A stretch of DNA of 5,893 nt from Treponema sp. (GCA_031268245.1 JAIRXN010000022.1:1-5893), one strand, 5' to 3'; positions 1 to 5,715 are shown, counted from the first letter of the stretch. Notes: generated by a model from the letters alone, not told the origin. Made by a program: numbers and translations.

Positions 1-1
1 G

Positions 2-1234
2 GAGACGGAACTTTGTAAACATCCGGCAATCTCCCCCGAATCGGGCGGAGAAGGGGAACTGGCAAAATGTGAATTTCTCGAAACCTGGCTTAAAGGCCGC
101 GGTATCACATCCCTGGAACGTCACGACGCTCCGGACGGCAGGGCAAAGGGCGGAATACGGCCTAACTTGATAGCAACCATAGACGCCGCGGATAAGGGCG
201 CTTCAAACACAGACAGAGGCTGCCTGTGGATCATGAGCCATCTGGACGTGGTGCCGCCCGGCGAGGCTTCCCTCTGGCAGGGGGATCCCTGGACGCTGAG
301 GCAGGAAGAGCGGGGCACACGGGCGGACGGCAGCAGTACCGGGGCCCGCGTCATCGGGCGGGGCGTCGAAGACAACCAGCAGGGTCTGGTATCGTCGGTA
401 CTTGCCGTCCTCGCCCTGATCAATAACGGAATCAAACCGGTCAGGACGGTAAAGCTTCTCTTTGCGGCAGATGAAGAAAACGGCAGCGCCTACGGCATCG
501 GCTGGCTTATCAGAAACCGGCCCGGACTCTTCAGCAAAAACGACATGGCCCTGATCCCCGACGGAGGCGACAGCCGGGGAGAATCCATTGAAATTGCCGA
601 AAAGAACCTCGTCTGGGCAAAGTTCAGCACACACGGGAAGCAGGCTCACGGTTCCACGCCGGATCTCGGAGCAAACGCATTTCTTGCAGGCTCGGAACTG
701 GCCTTGAGCCTTCATGAAGGGCTCTCCGCCGCATTCGGCGATCACGACAGCCTTTTTGATCCGGATTACTCAACCTTCCAGCCCACTAAAAAGGAAGCTA
801 ACGTCCCCAACATCAATACTATCCCCGGAGAAGACGTATTCTACATGGACATGCGCATCCTCCCCCGTCATCCCGTAAACGAGGTGTTAAAGGAAGTTGA
901 CCGGATCAAGGGAGAAGTCGAAGCCAAATACCGGGTAAAAATTGATTACAGCTTTAACCAGCGCATGGAATCAAAACCGACTGCTGCGGATGCGCCCTTC
1001 ATTAAAATGCTTTCCAAAACTGTGGCGGAAGTCTACGGGGTAAAGCCGAAACCTGTAGGCATTGGCGGCGGCACCGTGGGGGCATATCTCCGCAACGAAG
1101 GCATCGACGCCGCAGTCTGGTGCCGTATCGACGATACCGCCCACCAGCCCAACGAGTACGCTCTCATCGAAAACATTCTGGGAGATGCAAAGGTAATGGC
1201 CCTGCTTATGTGCGGCCCGCCGCTTGAAGATTAA
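2..1234 (+). CDS. M20-family metallo-hydrolase (DapE/ArgE/carboxypeptidase-like), 5' end missing
   Basis: The reading frame is open from base 2 to the TAA at 1232-1234 (410 codons plus stop), so the gene starts outside the window. The ATG at 167 is internal: the upstream in-frame codons already encode typical family sequence (HPAISPESGGEGELAKCEFL). I infer that about 15-35 N-terminal residues are missing. The M20 two-zinc signature is complete. It comprises SHLDVVP (His at 239-241 and Asp two codons on), the bridging Asp in RGVEDN (about 371), DEEN with the general-base and ligand glutamates (about 470-478), PDGGD (about 557-571) and a late metal His in AHQPNE (about 1145). HGKQAHGSTPDLGAN (about 635-680) lies in the dimerisation/lid domain. 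Known members are cytoplasmic hydrolases that remove an acyl group or cleave a dipeptide, including succinyl-diaminopimelate desuccinylase, acetylornithine deacetylase and peptidase V. The substrate cannot be fixed from sequence, and no dap, arg or transport gene adjoins it. Family assignment is firm; the exact reaction is open. Confidence 0.93.
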   Translation, partial: ETELCKHPAISPESGGEGELAKCEFLETWLKGRGITSLERHDAPDGRAKGGIRPNLIATIDAADKGASNTDRGCLWIMSHLDVVPPGEASLWQGDPWTLRQEERGTRADGSSTGARVIGRGVEDNQQGLVSSVLAVLALINNGIKPVRTVKLLFAADEENGSAYGIGWLIRNRPGLFSKNDMALIPDGGDSRGESIEIAEKNLVWAKFSTHGKQAHGSTPDLGANAFLAGSELALSLHEGLSAAFGDHDSLFDPDYSTFQPTKKEANVPNINTIPGEDVFYMDMRILPRHPVNEVLKEVDRIKGEVEAKYRVKIDYSFNQRMESKPTAADAPFIKMLSKTVAEVYGVKPKPVGIGGGTVGAYLRNEGIDAAVWCRIDDTAHQPNEYALIENILGDAKVMALLMCGPPLED

Positions 1235-1241
1235 GCGGATG

Positions 1242-1269
1242 TTGTTCAATAACTTCAGTTATTGAACAA
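1242..1269. repeat. Perfect 12-bp stem, 4-base loop hairpin after the M20 gene; possible terminator
   Basis: TTGTTCAATAAC at 1242-1253 and GTTATTGAACAA at 1258-1269 are exact reverse complements around the loop TTCA. It starts 8 bases after the peptidase stop codon. It is followed only by GTTTATTGATGG, so the U-tract is poor and the stem is AT-rich, which makes it a weak match to a classical intrinsic terminator. It could work as a bidirectional terminator or an mRNA 3'-end stabiliser, or it could be a copy of a dispersed intergenic repeat. Confidence 0.6.
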
Positions 1270-1300
1270 GTTTATTGATGGAAATCACTTCGTTCTTAAA

Positions 1301-1324
1301 TCTTTTGCGTTTTCTTTTGCGTTT
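1301..1324. repeat. Tandem 12-bp duplication upstream of the outer-membrane-like gene
   Basis: TCTTTTGCGTTT occurs twice back to back with no mismatch (1301-1312 and 1313-1324), followed by one more T. It lies 39 bases before the preferred start codon of the next gene. An exact two-copy repeat of this kind typically arises by slippage and can change copy number. A change in units would alter the spacing or sequence of the leader or promoter of the downstream exported protein. Confidence 0.75.
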
Positions 1325-1346
1325 TATTGAAGCGCCCTGCAGTTCA

Positions 1347-1364
1347 ATACCCTATAGAGGGTAT
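1347..1364 (+). promoter_or_regulatory. Inverted repeat covering the ribosome binding site and start codon
   Basis: ATACCCT (1347-1353) and AGGGTAT (1358-1364) form a perfect 7-bp stem around ATAG. The right arm contains the only purine-rich Shine-Dalgarno-like stretch (GAGGG, 1357-1361) and the first two bases of the ATG at 1363. In RNA the stem would hide the initiation site, so translation may be controlled. In DNA the same dyad could be a protein-binding operator. Either role is inferred from sequence alone. Confidence 0.45.
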
Positions 1365-2991
1365 GAAACTGCATTACGGAGTTCTGTTTTCACTTACCCT
1401 GGGAACAATCTTGTTTCCGGCGCGGCCTGTGAAGGCCGAAACGGCGGCATCCTTTTCCGATCCCCGGCCTAGTCTTGGCTTCAATTGTCTCTGGGCCGGT
1501 TCCTGGGAAGAGGGCGGCAATCTCTCCAACCGGGCAGATACGCGTCTCCGCTATGATCCGCCGGGATCGGGATCTGACGCTATGTTACGTCTTCAGTTTT
1601 TGGACAAGAGACCGACAGCCGGGGACAAGCCGGGTTTCTTCGCTCCTCCCCTGAACCCCTTCGGGCCGGGGGCTGAGGAGGGCCCTTCGGATTTTGGCGC
1701 GGGGCTTTACCATTCGCACAGCGGTTCCAGGCTTCTCTATGGAACATTGGACGAATGGGGACTGGCGGCCCGGCTCCGCAATCCCTGGCTGCGGGCCCTT
1801 CCCTTCGCGGAAAATCACAAACCTTCCCTGGCGGATATAAAGACTGAAAAAACCTCAACAAAGCCGCCTGAAACATACCTCTATCTGGGAAGTCCTGCCC
1901 TGAATCCTCTGCGTCTCTTTGCCTCTCTACAGGGCAGTTTTGCGGAGATTAACGGAGACGGCGGTCTGCGGCCCGCCTTTGGAGGCGGCGCGGAACTGAA
2001 ACTTCCCCATTCTTCGGAACTGAGGTTTGAAACCTTTACCGCAAGCGGCAGGCTTCCCGCAAAGAAGGCTTCCGCCTGGTTTTCCGCCGAACCGCCCCTC
2101 CCGGAAAGGGACTACAGGCTTTCCGGTTTCGGCCTTCTCTTCGGATCGCCGTACTTCAGCGCGGCTTCCGATCTGGGCTATTCCGAAACATTCAGCCTGG
2201 GGAAGGATCTCTACGGAAGCGTAGCTCTGCGCTTCGGGAAAACCGGCATGAGCCAGACAGCTTCACCCCTGCCTTTCTCGGTCTCACTTGCCGCGGATGC
2301 TGCGGGGAAGCGGTTTACGGGCAGGGACGGTACGGCCGCCGGAGAGGGGATGCGTGCCGGGGCCAAACTGGAATGGCCCTTCAGACGGAACGGCCTTTTC
2401 CGCATTTCATCCAGTCTGAGGGGTCCCGGTTTGGGAGAGGAGTTTAACCGTTCCGAAACAGGCCTCTACTGGCGGCTTCCGGCGCCGCTTCCCAGGTCAA
2501 AACAGGCCCTGCCCAGTTTCCGCTTTTCGAGGCTCTCACTCAGCGCAGCACGGGACGGCAGAGACATAAAAAAGACACTGGACGGTCTGGACTGCTCCCT
2601 GGCCTTTGTCCTGAATTTCCCGGCAGGGAAGGGTGAAAACAGATTCCTTAAAAGCTGCCTTTCAAGCCCTCTGCGGCTGAATTATACCTTTTCCCTCGAC
2701 GGCCGTCCCAACCTTCAGGATGATGTTTCTCCGTACCCCCTGAGCGCCCGGGGCTGGGAATACGACAAGGCAAGATGGACCGCGGAATTCGCCTGGTCTC
2801 CCTGGATTCTGGATCTCCGTTCACGCTTCGGGCAGACAGCAAAGGACGGAAAAGACACCATCTGGGAAACTTCATTCAGCGCAGCCTGTAAGACGAAATT
2901 CGGCCGCATGGGTTTCAAGGCAGCTTCTCCCGATTTTCCCTCAAAATGGAACTACACCCTTTCCTGGAGACTGGAGTTGTCTTCAAAATAG
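1363..2991 (+). CDS. Exported, probably outer-membrane beta-barrel protein of unknown function
   Basis: The product is 542 residues from the ATG at 1363, ending at TAG 2989-2991. The first 25 residues form a signal peptide: a short charged start (MKLHYG), a hydrophobic core (VLFSLTLGTILF) and a V-K-A cleavage site before ETAAS. The mature protein is rich in Gly, Ser, Pro, Phe and Leu and has no transmembrane helix. It shows many alternating polar/apolar stretches, such as LRLNYTFSLDG, WTAEFAWSPWILDLRSRF and WNYTLSWRLELSSK at the C-terminus. That pattern is expected of amphipathic strands in a spirochaete outer-membrane barrel. The terminal residue is Lys rather than the usual Phe/Trp/Tyr. I recognise no named family; it may be genus-specific. 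The in-frame TTG at 1327 would add 12 residues ahead of the signal peptide and lacks a ribosome site, so I prefer ATG 1363, although its GAGGG is only one base from the ATG. Existence is well supported; location is inferred and function unknown. Confidence 0.8.
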   Translation: MKLHYGVLFSLTLGTILFPARPVKAETAASFSDPRPSLGFNCLWAGSWEEGGNLSNRADTRLRYDPPGSGSDAMLRLQFLDKRPTAGDKPGFFAPPLNPFGPGAEEGPSDFGAGLYHSHSGSRLLYGTLDEWGLAARLRNPWLRALPFAENHKPSLADIKTEKTSTKPPETYLYLGSPALNPLRLFASLQGSFAEINGDGGLRPAFGGGAELKLPHSSELRFETFTASGRLPAKKASAWFSAEPPLPERDYRLSGFGLLFGSPYFSAASDLGYSETFSLGKDLYGSVALRFGKTGMSQTASPLPFSVSLAADAAGKRFTGRDGTAAGEGMRAGAKLEWPFRRNGLFRISSSLRGPGLGEEFNRSETGLYWRLPAPLPRSKQALPSFRFSRLSLSAARDGRDIKKTLDGLDCSLAFVLNFPAGKGENRFLKSCLSSPLRLNYTFSLDGRPNLQDDVSPYPLSARGWEYDKARWTAEFAWSPWILDLRSRFGQTAKDGKDTIWETSFSAACKTKFGRMGFKAASPDFPSKWNYTLSWRLELSSK

Positions 2992-2995
2992 TTAG

Positions 2996-3065
2996 TGTCC
3001 GTCCACAAAGCCGGTTACTGTACGAAACTTCGTTTCGTCTTGGACAGGCCGCGGACTTTAGTCCG
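2996..3065. repeat. Structured intergenic element with stacked inverted repeats
   Basis: ACGAAAC (3022-3028) and GTTTCGT (3032-3038) make a 7-bp stem around TTC. CGGACT (3052-3057) and AGTCCG (3060-3065) make a second stem around TT. Outside the first stem, TGTCC (2996-3000) or GTCCA (3001-3005) can pair with TGGACA at 3041-3046. GTCCG at 2997-3001 can pair instead with CGGAC at 3052-3056, so alternative folds are possible. No long U-tract follows, so a standard terminator is doubtful. It may be a dispersed repeat or an mRNA-end structure for the preceding gene. Confidence 0.5.
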
Positions 3066-3082
3066 TTACCTTAGACTCTCAT

Positions 3083-3111
3083 TTGAGAAAAAATAAAGAC
3101 AGTGGTATCAT
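3083..3111 (+). promoter_or_regulatory. Candidate sigma-70-type promoter for the deacetylase-like lipoprotein gene
   Basis: TTGAGA (3083-3088) and TATCAT (3106-3111) are separated by exactly 17 bases, and each hexamer is close to the bacterial consensus. The predicted transcription start, about seven bases after the -10 box, falls on or next to the ATG at 3118. The transcript would then be leaderless or nearly so. This fits the lack of a normally spaced Shine-Dalgarno sequence: GGG directly abuts the ATG. Confidence 0.45.
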
Positions 3112-3117
3112 GTAGGG

Positions 3118-4170
3118 ATGAAAAATTTCTTTTTTTGTATCCTTGTGCTGTTGCCGGGCCTGTTTTTTTCCTGTAAAACGTCTCCTCCGGCGGAACCCGT
3201 TCCTTCCCCCGTGAAAGAGGAAGGGGGAGCTGCGGTAACCGCCGTTCCGGAAATTGTAAGCGCCATGGCGCGGATAGTGCGGAAGGTACAGAGCCGGGAT
3301 GTTCCCGTGTACTATACTCTGGATGAAAACGCCGCGATTGTAGTCAAGTCGGATCTTGTTGACGGTGAAGGAAAAAACGAAGAACTCTTTGAGGTGATCT
3401 ACGATCTTAAAAATGCGGCTCCTGTTGAAGATTTCCGTTACCGGGTACCTTTTTCTGTGGAAAACAGGGCCGGCGGCTTAAAAGAGGATCATGAACTTGA
3501 CTGGAACATTGAGGAGGGCAGATCGGGCCTTCTGCTCTCCCTTGATGATCATTATACCGGCGCCTGGGTGGAAAACTTTGAACGTTTCAGCAGTCATGGG
3601 GCCAAGGTGACTTTTTTTATCACGGGAACCTGGCATGAATTCTGCGCGGAAGCCCTGCGGCAGGGCCATGACGTTCAATATCATTCTCTCGGCCACCTCA
3701 ACCTGACCAAGGTAAGCAGGGGCGTTTTTTTCAGGGAAACCCTCGCGGCGCTGGACAGTTTCCGGAACAAGGGCCTCCGTTTCAATGCCTTTGCCTACCC
3801 CTTCGGGCTCCGGGAAGACTGGATGAATGATGCCCTCTATCCTTATTTTGAGATACTCCGGGGTTACGGAGTCATCTTCAGGCTCTATCCTCTGGAAGAT
3901 TTGGGCCGGGGCTACCATGCTTCTGTTGCCATCGATAACATTATCTATAAGGATGATGAAGATTTTAAGGCCCATATCACCCTTATGCTGAGAACCCTCA
4001 AATTTGTTTCCGGGGATCAGGCGCTTCCCCTCACCACCCACACGATTAGCGACGAGGCTCTCTGGGGCATCAAACCCTGGCGGCTCAATTACCTCCTGGA
4101 AAGCGCGGCGGGCCTCAGACTACGTTACTATAAGTATAGCGATCTGGGGGCTATGCCCTCTAAGGAGTGA
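3118..4170 (+). CDS. Lipoprotein with a NodB/CE4 polysaccharide-deacetylase-like domain
   Basis: The product is 350 residues. Residues 1-19 form a lipoprotein signal peptide (MKNFFFCILVLLPGLFFSC) with Cys19 as the predicted lipidated residue in a loose spirochaete-type lipobox (LFFSC). A Pro-rich linker follows. Residues about 47-130 are a region I do not recognise. The CE4 (NodB homology) domain spans about 137-345. Its motif 1 is SLDD at 141-144 (usual TFDD: catalytic base and metal Asp). Motif 2 is HSLGH at 189-193, the two metal histidines. Motif 3 is FAYPFG at 225-230, a variant of RxPYG without the Arg. TTHTIS at 306-311 carries the candidate late His308. The metal triad is intact, so the enzyme is probably active. 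CE4 enzymes remove N- or O-acetyl groups from peptidoglycan, chitin-like or other glycans. Here it would act outside the cytoplasm, tethered to a membrane. The substrate is unknown. GC content and codon use match the upstream chromosomal genes. Confidence 0.85.
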   Translation: MKNFFFCILVLLPGLFFSCKTSPPAEPVPSPVKEEGGAAVTAVPEIVSAMARIVRKVQSRDVPVYYTLDENAAIVVKSDLVDGEGKNEELFEVIYDLKNAAPVEDFRYRVPFSVENRAGGLKEDHELDWNIEEGRSGLLLSLDDHYTGAWVENFERFSSHGAKVTFFITGTWHEFCAEALRQGHDVQYHSLGHLNLTKVSRGVFFRETLAALDSFRNKGLRFNAFAYPFGLREDWMNDALYPYFEILRGYGVIFRLYPLEDLGRGYHASVAIDNIIYKDDEDFKAHITLMLRTLKFVSGDQALPLTTHTISDEALWGIKPWRLNYLLESAAGLRLRYYKYSDLGAMPSKE

Positions 4171-4174
4171 CGCC

Positions 4175-4181
4175 TTATGCG
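4175..4181 (+). other. TTATGCG at the composition break; candidate left cassette junction
   Basis: TTATGCG begins five bases after the lipoprotein stop codon, exactly where the GC-rich chromosome gives way to AT-rich DNA. It matches TTATG at the right end of the attC-like element (5889-5893). Integron cassettes begin with the bases after the cut in G^TT, so a cassette ending in GTTATG would leave TTATG at its left end. The preceding base here is C rather than the usual G, and the match is short, so chance is quite possible. Confidence 0.25.
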
Positions 4182-4202
4182 TTCACTTAAACGCCAATTG
4201 CT

Positions 4203-4859
4203 TTAATTTGCAACGGCATCTTCATTCTTTAACAAAAACCATGTCGAAGATAAAAAAAATGGAAAGAAAATAAGTGAATTCCATCCTCCGGCAAATACGA
4301 TATATAATGGCTGCGGTAATAATTGGATAGCAAATATAAGCCATACCAAACTTATTGGCGTTATCAGAAAAAACCATCGTGGATATACTGTTTTTCCGAG
4401 TATTATTAAAATAGTTAATATAATATATCCAAGGGATAGAACACAAAAAGTCATATTTCCCAAGATAGAAATATTTTCAATCAAAAGCCTTATCCCGTTT
4501 TCGGAACTTTCCGAATACATAAATCCCAATATGCTGAATTGCGAATGATAAGCCCCTCCCATTATTTCTCCGAATAATAGTAGTCCTAATAGTATCAGTT
4601 TTAATTTTTTACATTGCGGTCTTATAGCAACATATAACTGCCAATACCCTATACAAATACAAAAAGCCGCCATGAGACCTATAAACCCGCCTGTCATAAT
4701 ACGTATTAACGGAAGCTCAGACATTATCCCGGCGTAGGCATCCATCCCGGAATCAGGATTAACCGGATTCGTAGTAAAATAAAGTAACATATCTCCCAAA
4801 AAGTATAAAAGCGAACCTATTGCTCCTGTTATACCTGTAAGAATTATTATCTTTTTCAT
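4203..4859 (-). CDS. Six-helix integral membrane protein, DUF6796-like, function unknown
   Basis: The product is 218 residues, running from ATG (complement of 4857-4859) to a stop at 4203-4205. A good ribosome site, GGGGGA, lies 6 bases upstream on the minus strand (complement of 4866-4871). Six hydrophobic segments are visible at about residues 4-26, 52-75, 86-104, 128-154, 161-180 and 184-210. Landmark residues are Gly22-Asp23 in the first helix, GGAYHSQF (101-108) with His105 after the third, and GGWNSLIFF (191-199) in the last. From memory these fit the uncharacterised DUF6796 family, found widely in Firmicutes, spirochaetes and other bacteria. No function is known. Unlike the gene to its left, it is AT-rich and on the opposite strand. 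It is divergent from vapBC across about 240 bases. I infer horizontal origin with the adjacent toxin-antitoxin pair. The reading frame is secure; the family name is moderately so. Confidence 0.82.
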   Translation of the reverse strand: MKKIIILTGITGAIGSLLYFLGDMLLYFTTNPVNPDSGMDAYAGIMSELPLIRIMTGGFIGLMAAFCICIGYWQLYVAIRPQCKKLKLILLGLLLFGEIMGGAYHSQFSILGFMYSESSENGIRLLIENISILGNMTFCVLSLGYIILTILIILGKTVYPRWFFLITPISLVWLIFAIQLLPQPLYIVFAGGWNSLIFFPFFLSSTWFLLKNEDAVAN

Positions 4860-4884
4860 AAAACATCCCCCGAATAAAATATAT

Positions 4885-4904
4885 TAGTTAGTATAAGCTA
4901 ACTA
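4885..4904. promoter_or_regulatory. 20-bp dyad in the upstream region of the membrane-protein gene; candidate operator
   Basis: TAGTTAG (4885-4891) and CTAACTA (4898-4904) are perfect inverted 7-bp arms separated by TATAAG. It lies 26-45 bases upstream of the membrane-protein start on the minus strand. It overlaps a -10-like TATACT (complement of 4890-4895), for which I see no convincing -35 box. The position and symmetry suit a dimeric repressor site, and no cognate regulator is visible in the window. Confidence 0.4.
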
Positions 4905-5042
4905 TATGAAGTATACGGTTTCAATGATCTTCTGTCAATTCATTCAGACTAAACTTGACCCGCATTGCGTCATGAAAGCTCGTGAAATGAAGAAAAATCA
5001 TGAAATTTATTCAAAATTTTTGAGAATATAGGCTGATTTTGC
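4905..5042. other. AT-rich divergent intergenic stretch, no gene seen
   Basis: I see no credible open frame, RNA gene or attC-like site here. The one pattern is the heptamer CATGAAA at 4971-4977 and 4999-5005, with a one-base variant CGTGAAA at 4981-4987. The spacing is irregular (10 and 18 bases), so I do not treat it as an array. The stretch must hold the distal parts of the two divergent promoter regions. Confidence 0.4.
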
Positions 5043-5070
5043 TTGACTTTCTAAAAATATTGTGTATATA
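5043..5070 (+). promoter_or_regulatory. vapBC promoter
   Basis: TTGACT (5043-5048) matches five of six bases of the -35 consensus. TATATA (5065-5070) is a good -10 box at 16-base spacing; the overlapping TATAAG at 5067-5072 gives 18. The expected transcription start near 5077 leaves a leader of about 24 bases containing the vapB ribosome site. This is the strongest promoter in the window. Confidence 0.65.
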
Positions 5071-5087
5071 AGTAAAATATGGTGTAT
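5054..5087 (+). promoter_or_regulatory. 20-bp-period direct repeat over the vapBC promoter; candidate VapB/VapBC operator
   Basis: AAAATATTGTGTAT (5054-5067) and AAAATATGGTGTAT (5074-5087) differ at one of 14 positions and start exactly 20 bases apart, about two helical turns. The first copy overlaps the -10 box and the second covers the probable transcription start and leader. VapB antitoxins, alone or with VapC, commonly repress their own promoter by binding repeated sites. That is established for the family; its application here is inferred from position. Confidence 0.5.
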
Positions 5088-5100
5088 TGAGGAGTTGCAA

Positions 5101-5295
5101 ATGAGAACAAACATAGAATTGGACGAGAAGTTGGTAAATGAAGCTATGCGTATAAGCGGAATCGCCACGAAAAAGGCATTGGTGAATAAAGCGTTACAAC
5201 AATTTATTGATTCAAATGATTTAAAAGAACTGCTTAAATATCAAGGCTCCGGCATATGGGAAGGTAATTTGGAAGAAATGCGGACTACCCGATGA
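5101..5295 (+). CDS. vapB: VapB-family antitoxin
   Basis: The product is 64 residues from ATG 5101, preceded by a strong ribosome site GAGGAG (5089-5094) with a 6-base spacer. The open frame extends back to a GTG at 5062, but that lies upstream of the predicted transcription start, so ATG 5101 is chosen. The N-terminal half (MRTNIELDEKLVNEAMRISG...TKKALVNKALQQF, residues 1-35) is the characteristic strand-helix-helix DNA-binding part of the VapB antitoxin family (DUF2191 type). The C-terminal part (residues about 40-64, with GIWEGNLEEMR) resembles the segment by which these antitoxins wrap and block the PIN toxin. Its TGA overlaps the vapC ATG as ATGA, so the two are co-transcribed and translationally coupled. 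It should neutralise VapC in the cytoplasm and, with it, repress the promoter just upstream. Length is normal for the family and no damage is visible. Confidence 0.92.
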   Translation: MRTNIELDEKLVNEAMRISGIATKKALVNKALQQFIDSNDLKELLKYQGSGIWEGNLEEMRTTR

Positions 5296-5699
5296 AAAAT
5301 ATTATTGTTGATACATCGGTCTGGATTGATTTTTTTAATAAAAAGAATGTCTCCCCTGAAACAATGATATTAAAAAAGTTGATAGAAAACAACAAACAAT
5401 TTTATATATGTCCGGTTATCTATCAAGAAGTGTTACAGGGAATCAGGGATAATAATTTATTTGAAAAAATAAAGAAAATTCTTTTAAAACATAATATGGT
5501 TGATGTTGACATAATGGAAGCCACTAATAAAGCCATTGATATTTATAGAATATTACGAAAAAAGGGAATCACGATAAGAAAATCAATAGATTGTTTAATT
5601 GCTTCTTATGCAATTACTGGAAGGATGTATTTATTGCATAAGGATAGTGATTTTACAGAAATAGCAAAAGAATTTAAACTAAAAATGTTAACTGGTTGA
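5292..5699 (+). CDS. vapC: VapC-family PIN-domain toxin ribonuclease
   Basis: The product is 135 residues and spans a whole PIN domain. Acidic active-site residues are in place: Asp7 in IIVDTSVWIDFF, Glu46 in PVIYQEVLQGI, Asp100 in SIDCLIASYA and Asp118 and/or Asp120 in LLHKDSDF. Together these bind the Mg/Mn ion used for RNA cleavage. VapC toxins are endoribonucleases that cut defined RNAs, often initiator tRNA or the 23S rRNA loop, and stop translation when VapB is lost. The target cannot be read from sequence. The start ATG overlaps the vapB stop, and no independent ribosome site is visible, so translation probably depends on vapB. The gene is AT-rich (19 G/C of 60 in 5401-5460), quite unlike the chromosomal genes at the left of the window, which suggests transfer. 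It appears intact and full length. It ends only 16 bases before the attC-like element, the layout expected of a cassette-borne toxin-antitoxin pair. Confidence 0.93.
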   Translation: MKNIIVDTSVWIDFFNKKNVSPETMILKKLIENNKQFYICPVIYQEVLQGIRDNNLFEKIKKILLKHNMVDVDIMEATNKAIDIYRILRKKGITIRKSIDCLIASYAITGRMYLLHKDSDFTEIAKEFKLKMLTG

Positions 5700-5715
5700 A
5701 AGCAAAAAAAACTGC

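Noticed and set aside
203..745. 180-codon open frame on the minus strand inside the M20 gene
   Set aside because: It lies wholly antisense to a gene with complete catalytic motifs. Its translation is Cys- and Pro-rich with no family resemblance, as expected of an antisense shadow in GC-rich DNA.
1327..1362. TTG at 1327 as the start of the outer-membrane-like gene
   Set aside because: No Shine-Dalgarno sequence precedes it, and it would place 12 extra residues before a good signal peptide. Kept only as a fallback because the site at 1363 is itself unusual.
1275..1472. Small + strand frame overlapping the start of the outer-membrane-like gene
   Set aside because: No ribosome site. It overlaps the signal-peptide coding region out of frame, and its start is mostly translation of the 12-bp tandem repeat (LLRFLLRF).
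3478..4041. 187-codon open frame on the minus strand inside the deacetylase-like gene
   Set aside because: Antisense to a gene with a lipobox and intact CE4 motifs; no ribosome site or recognisable domain.
4179..4194. GCGTT/AACGC hairpin between the lipoprotein gene and the membrane-protein gene as a terminator
   Set aside because: Only a 5-bp stem with a 6-base loop and no U-tract on either strand. Too weak to call.
4004..4273. 89-codon + strand frame across the end of the lipoprotein gene
   Set aside because: It overlaps the lipoprotein gene out of frame and then runs antisense into the membrane-protein gene; no ribosome site and no domain.
4971..5005. CATGAAA-type repeats as a CRISPR-like or iteron array
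   Set aside because: Only three 7-base copies, one with a mismatch, at unequal spacing in AT-rich DNA; chance is sufficient.
5062..5100. GTG at 5062 as the vapB start
   Set aside because: It lies within the promoter, before the predicted transcription start. ATG 5101 has GAGGAG at ideal spacing and gives a normal VapB N-terminus.
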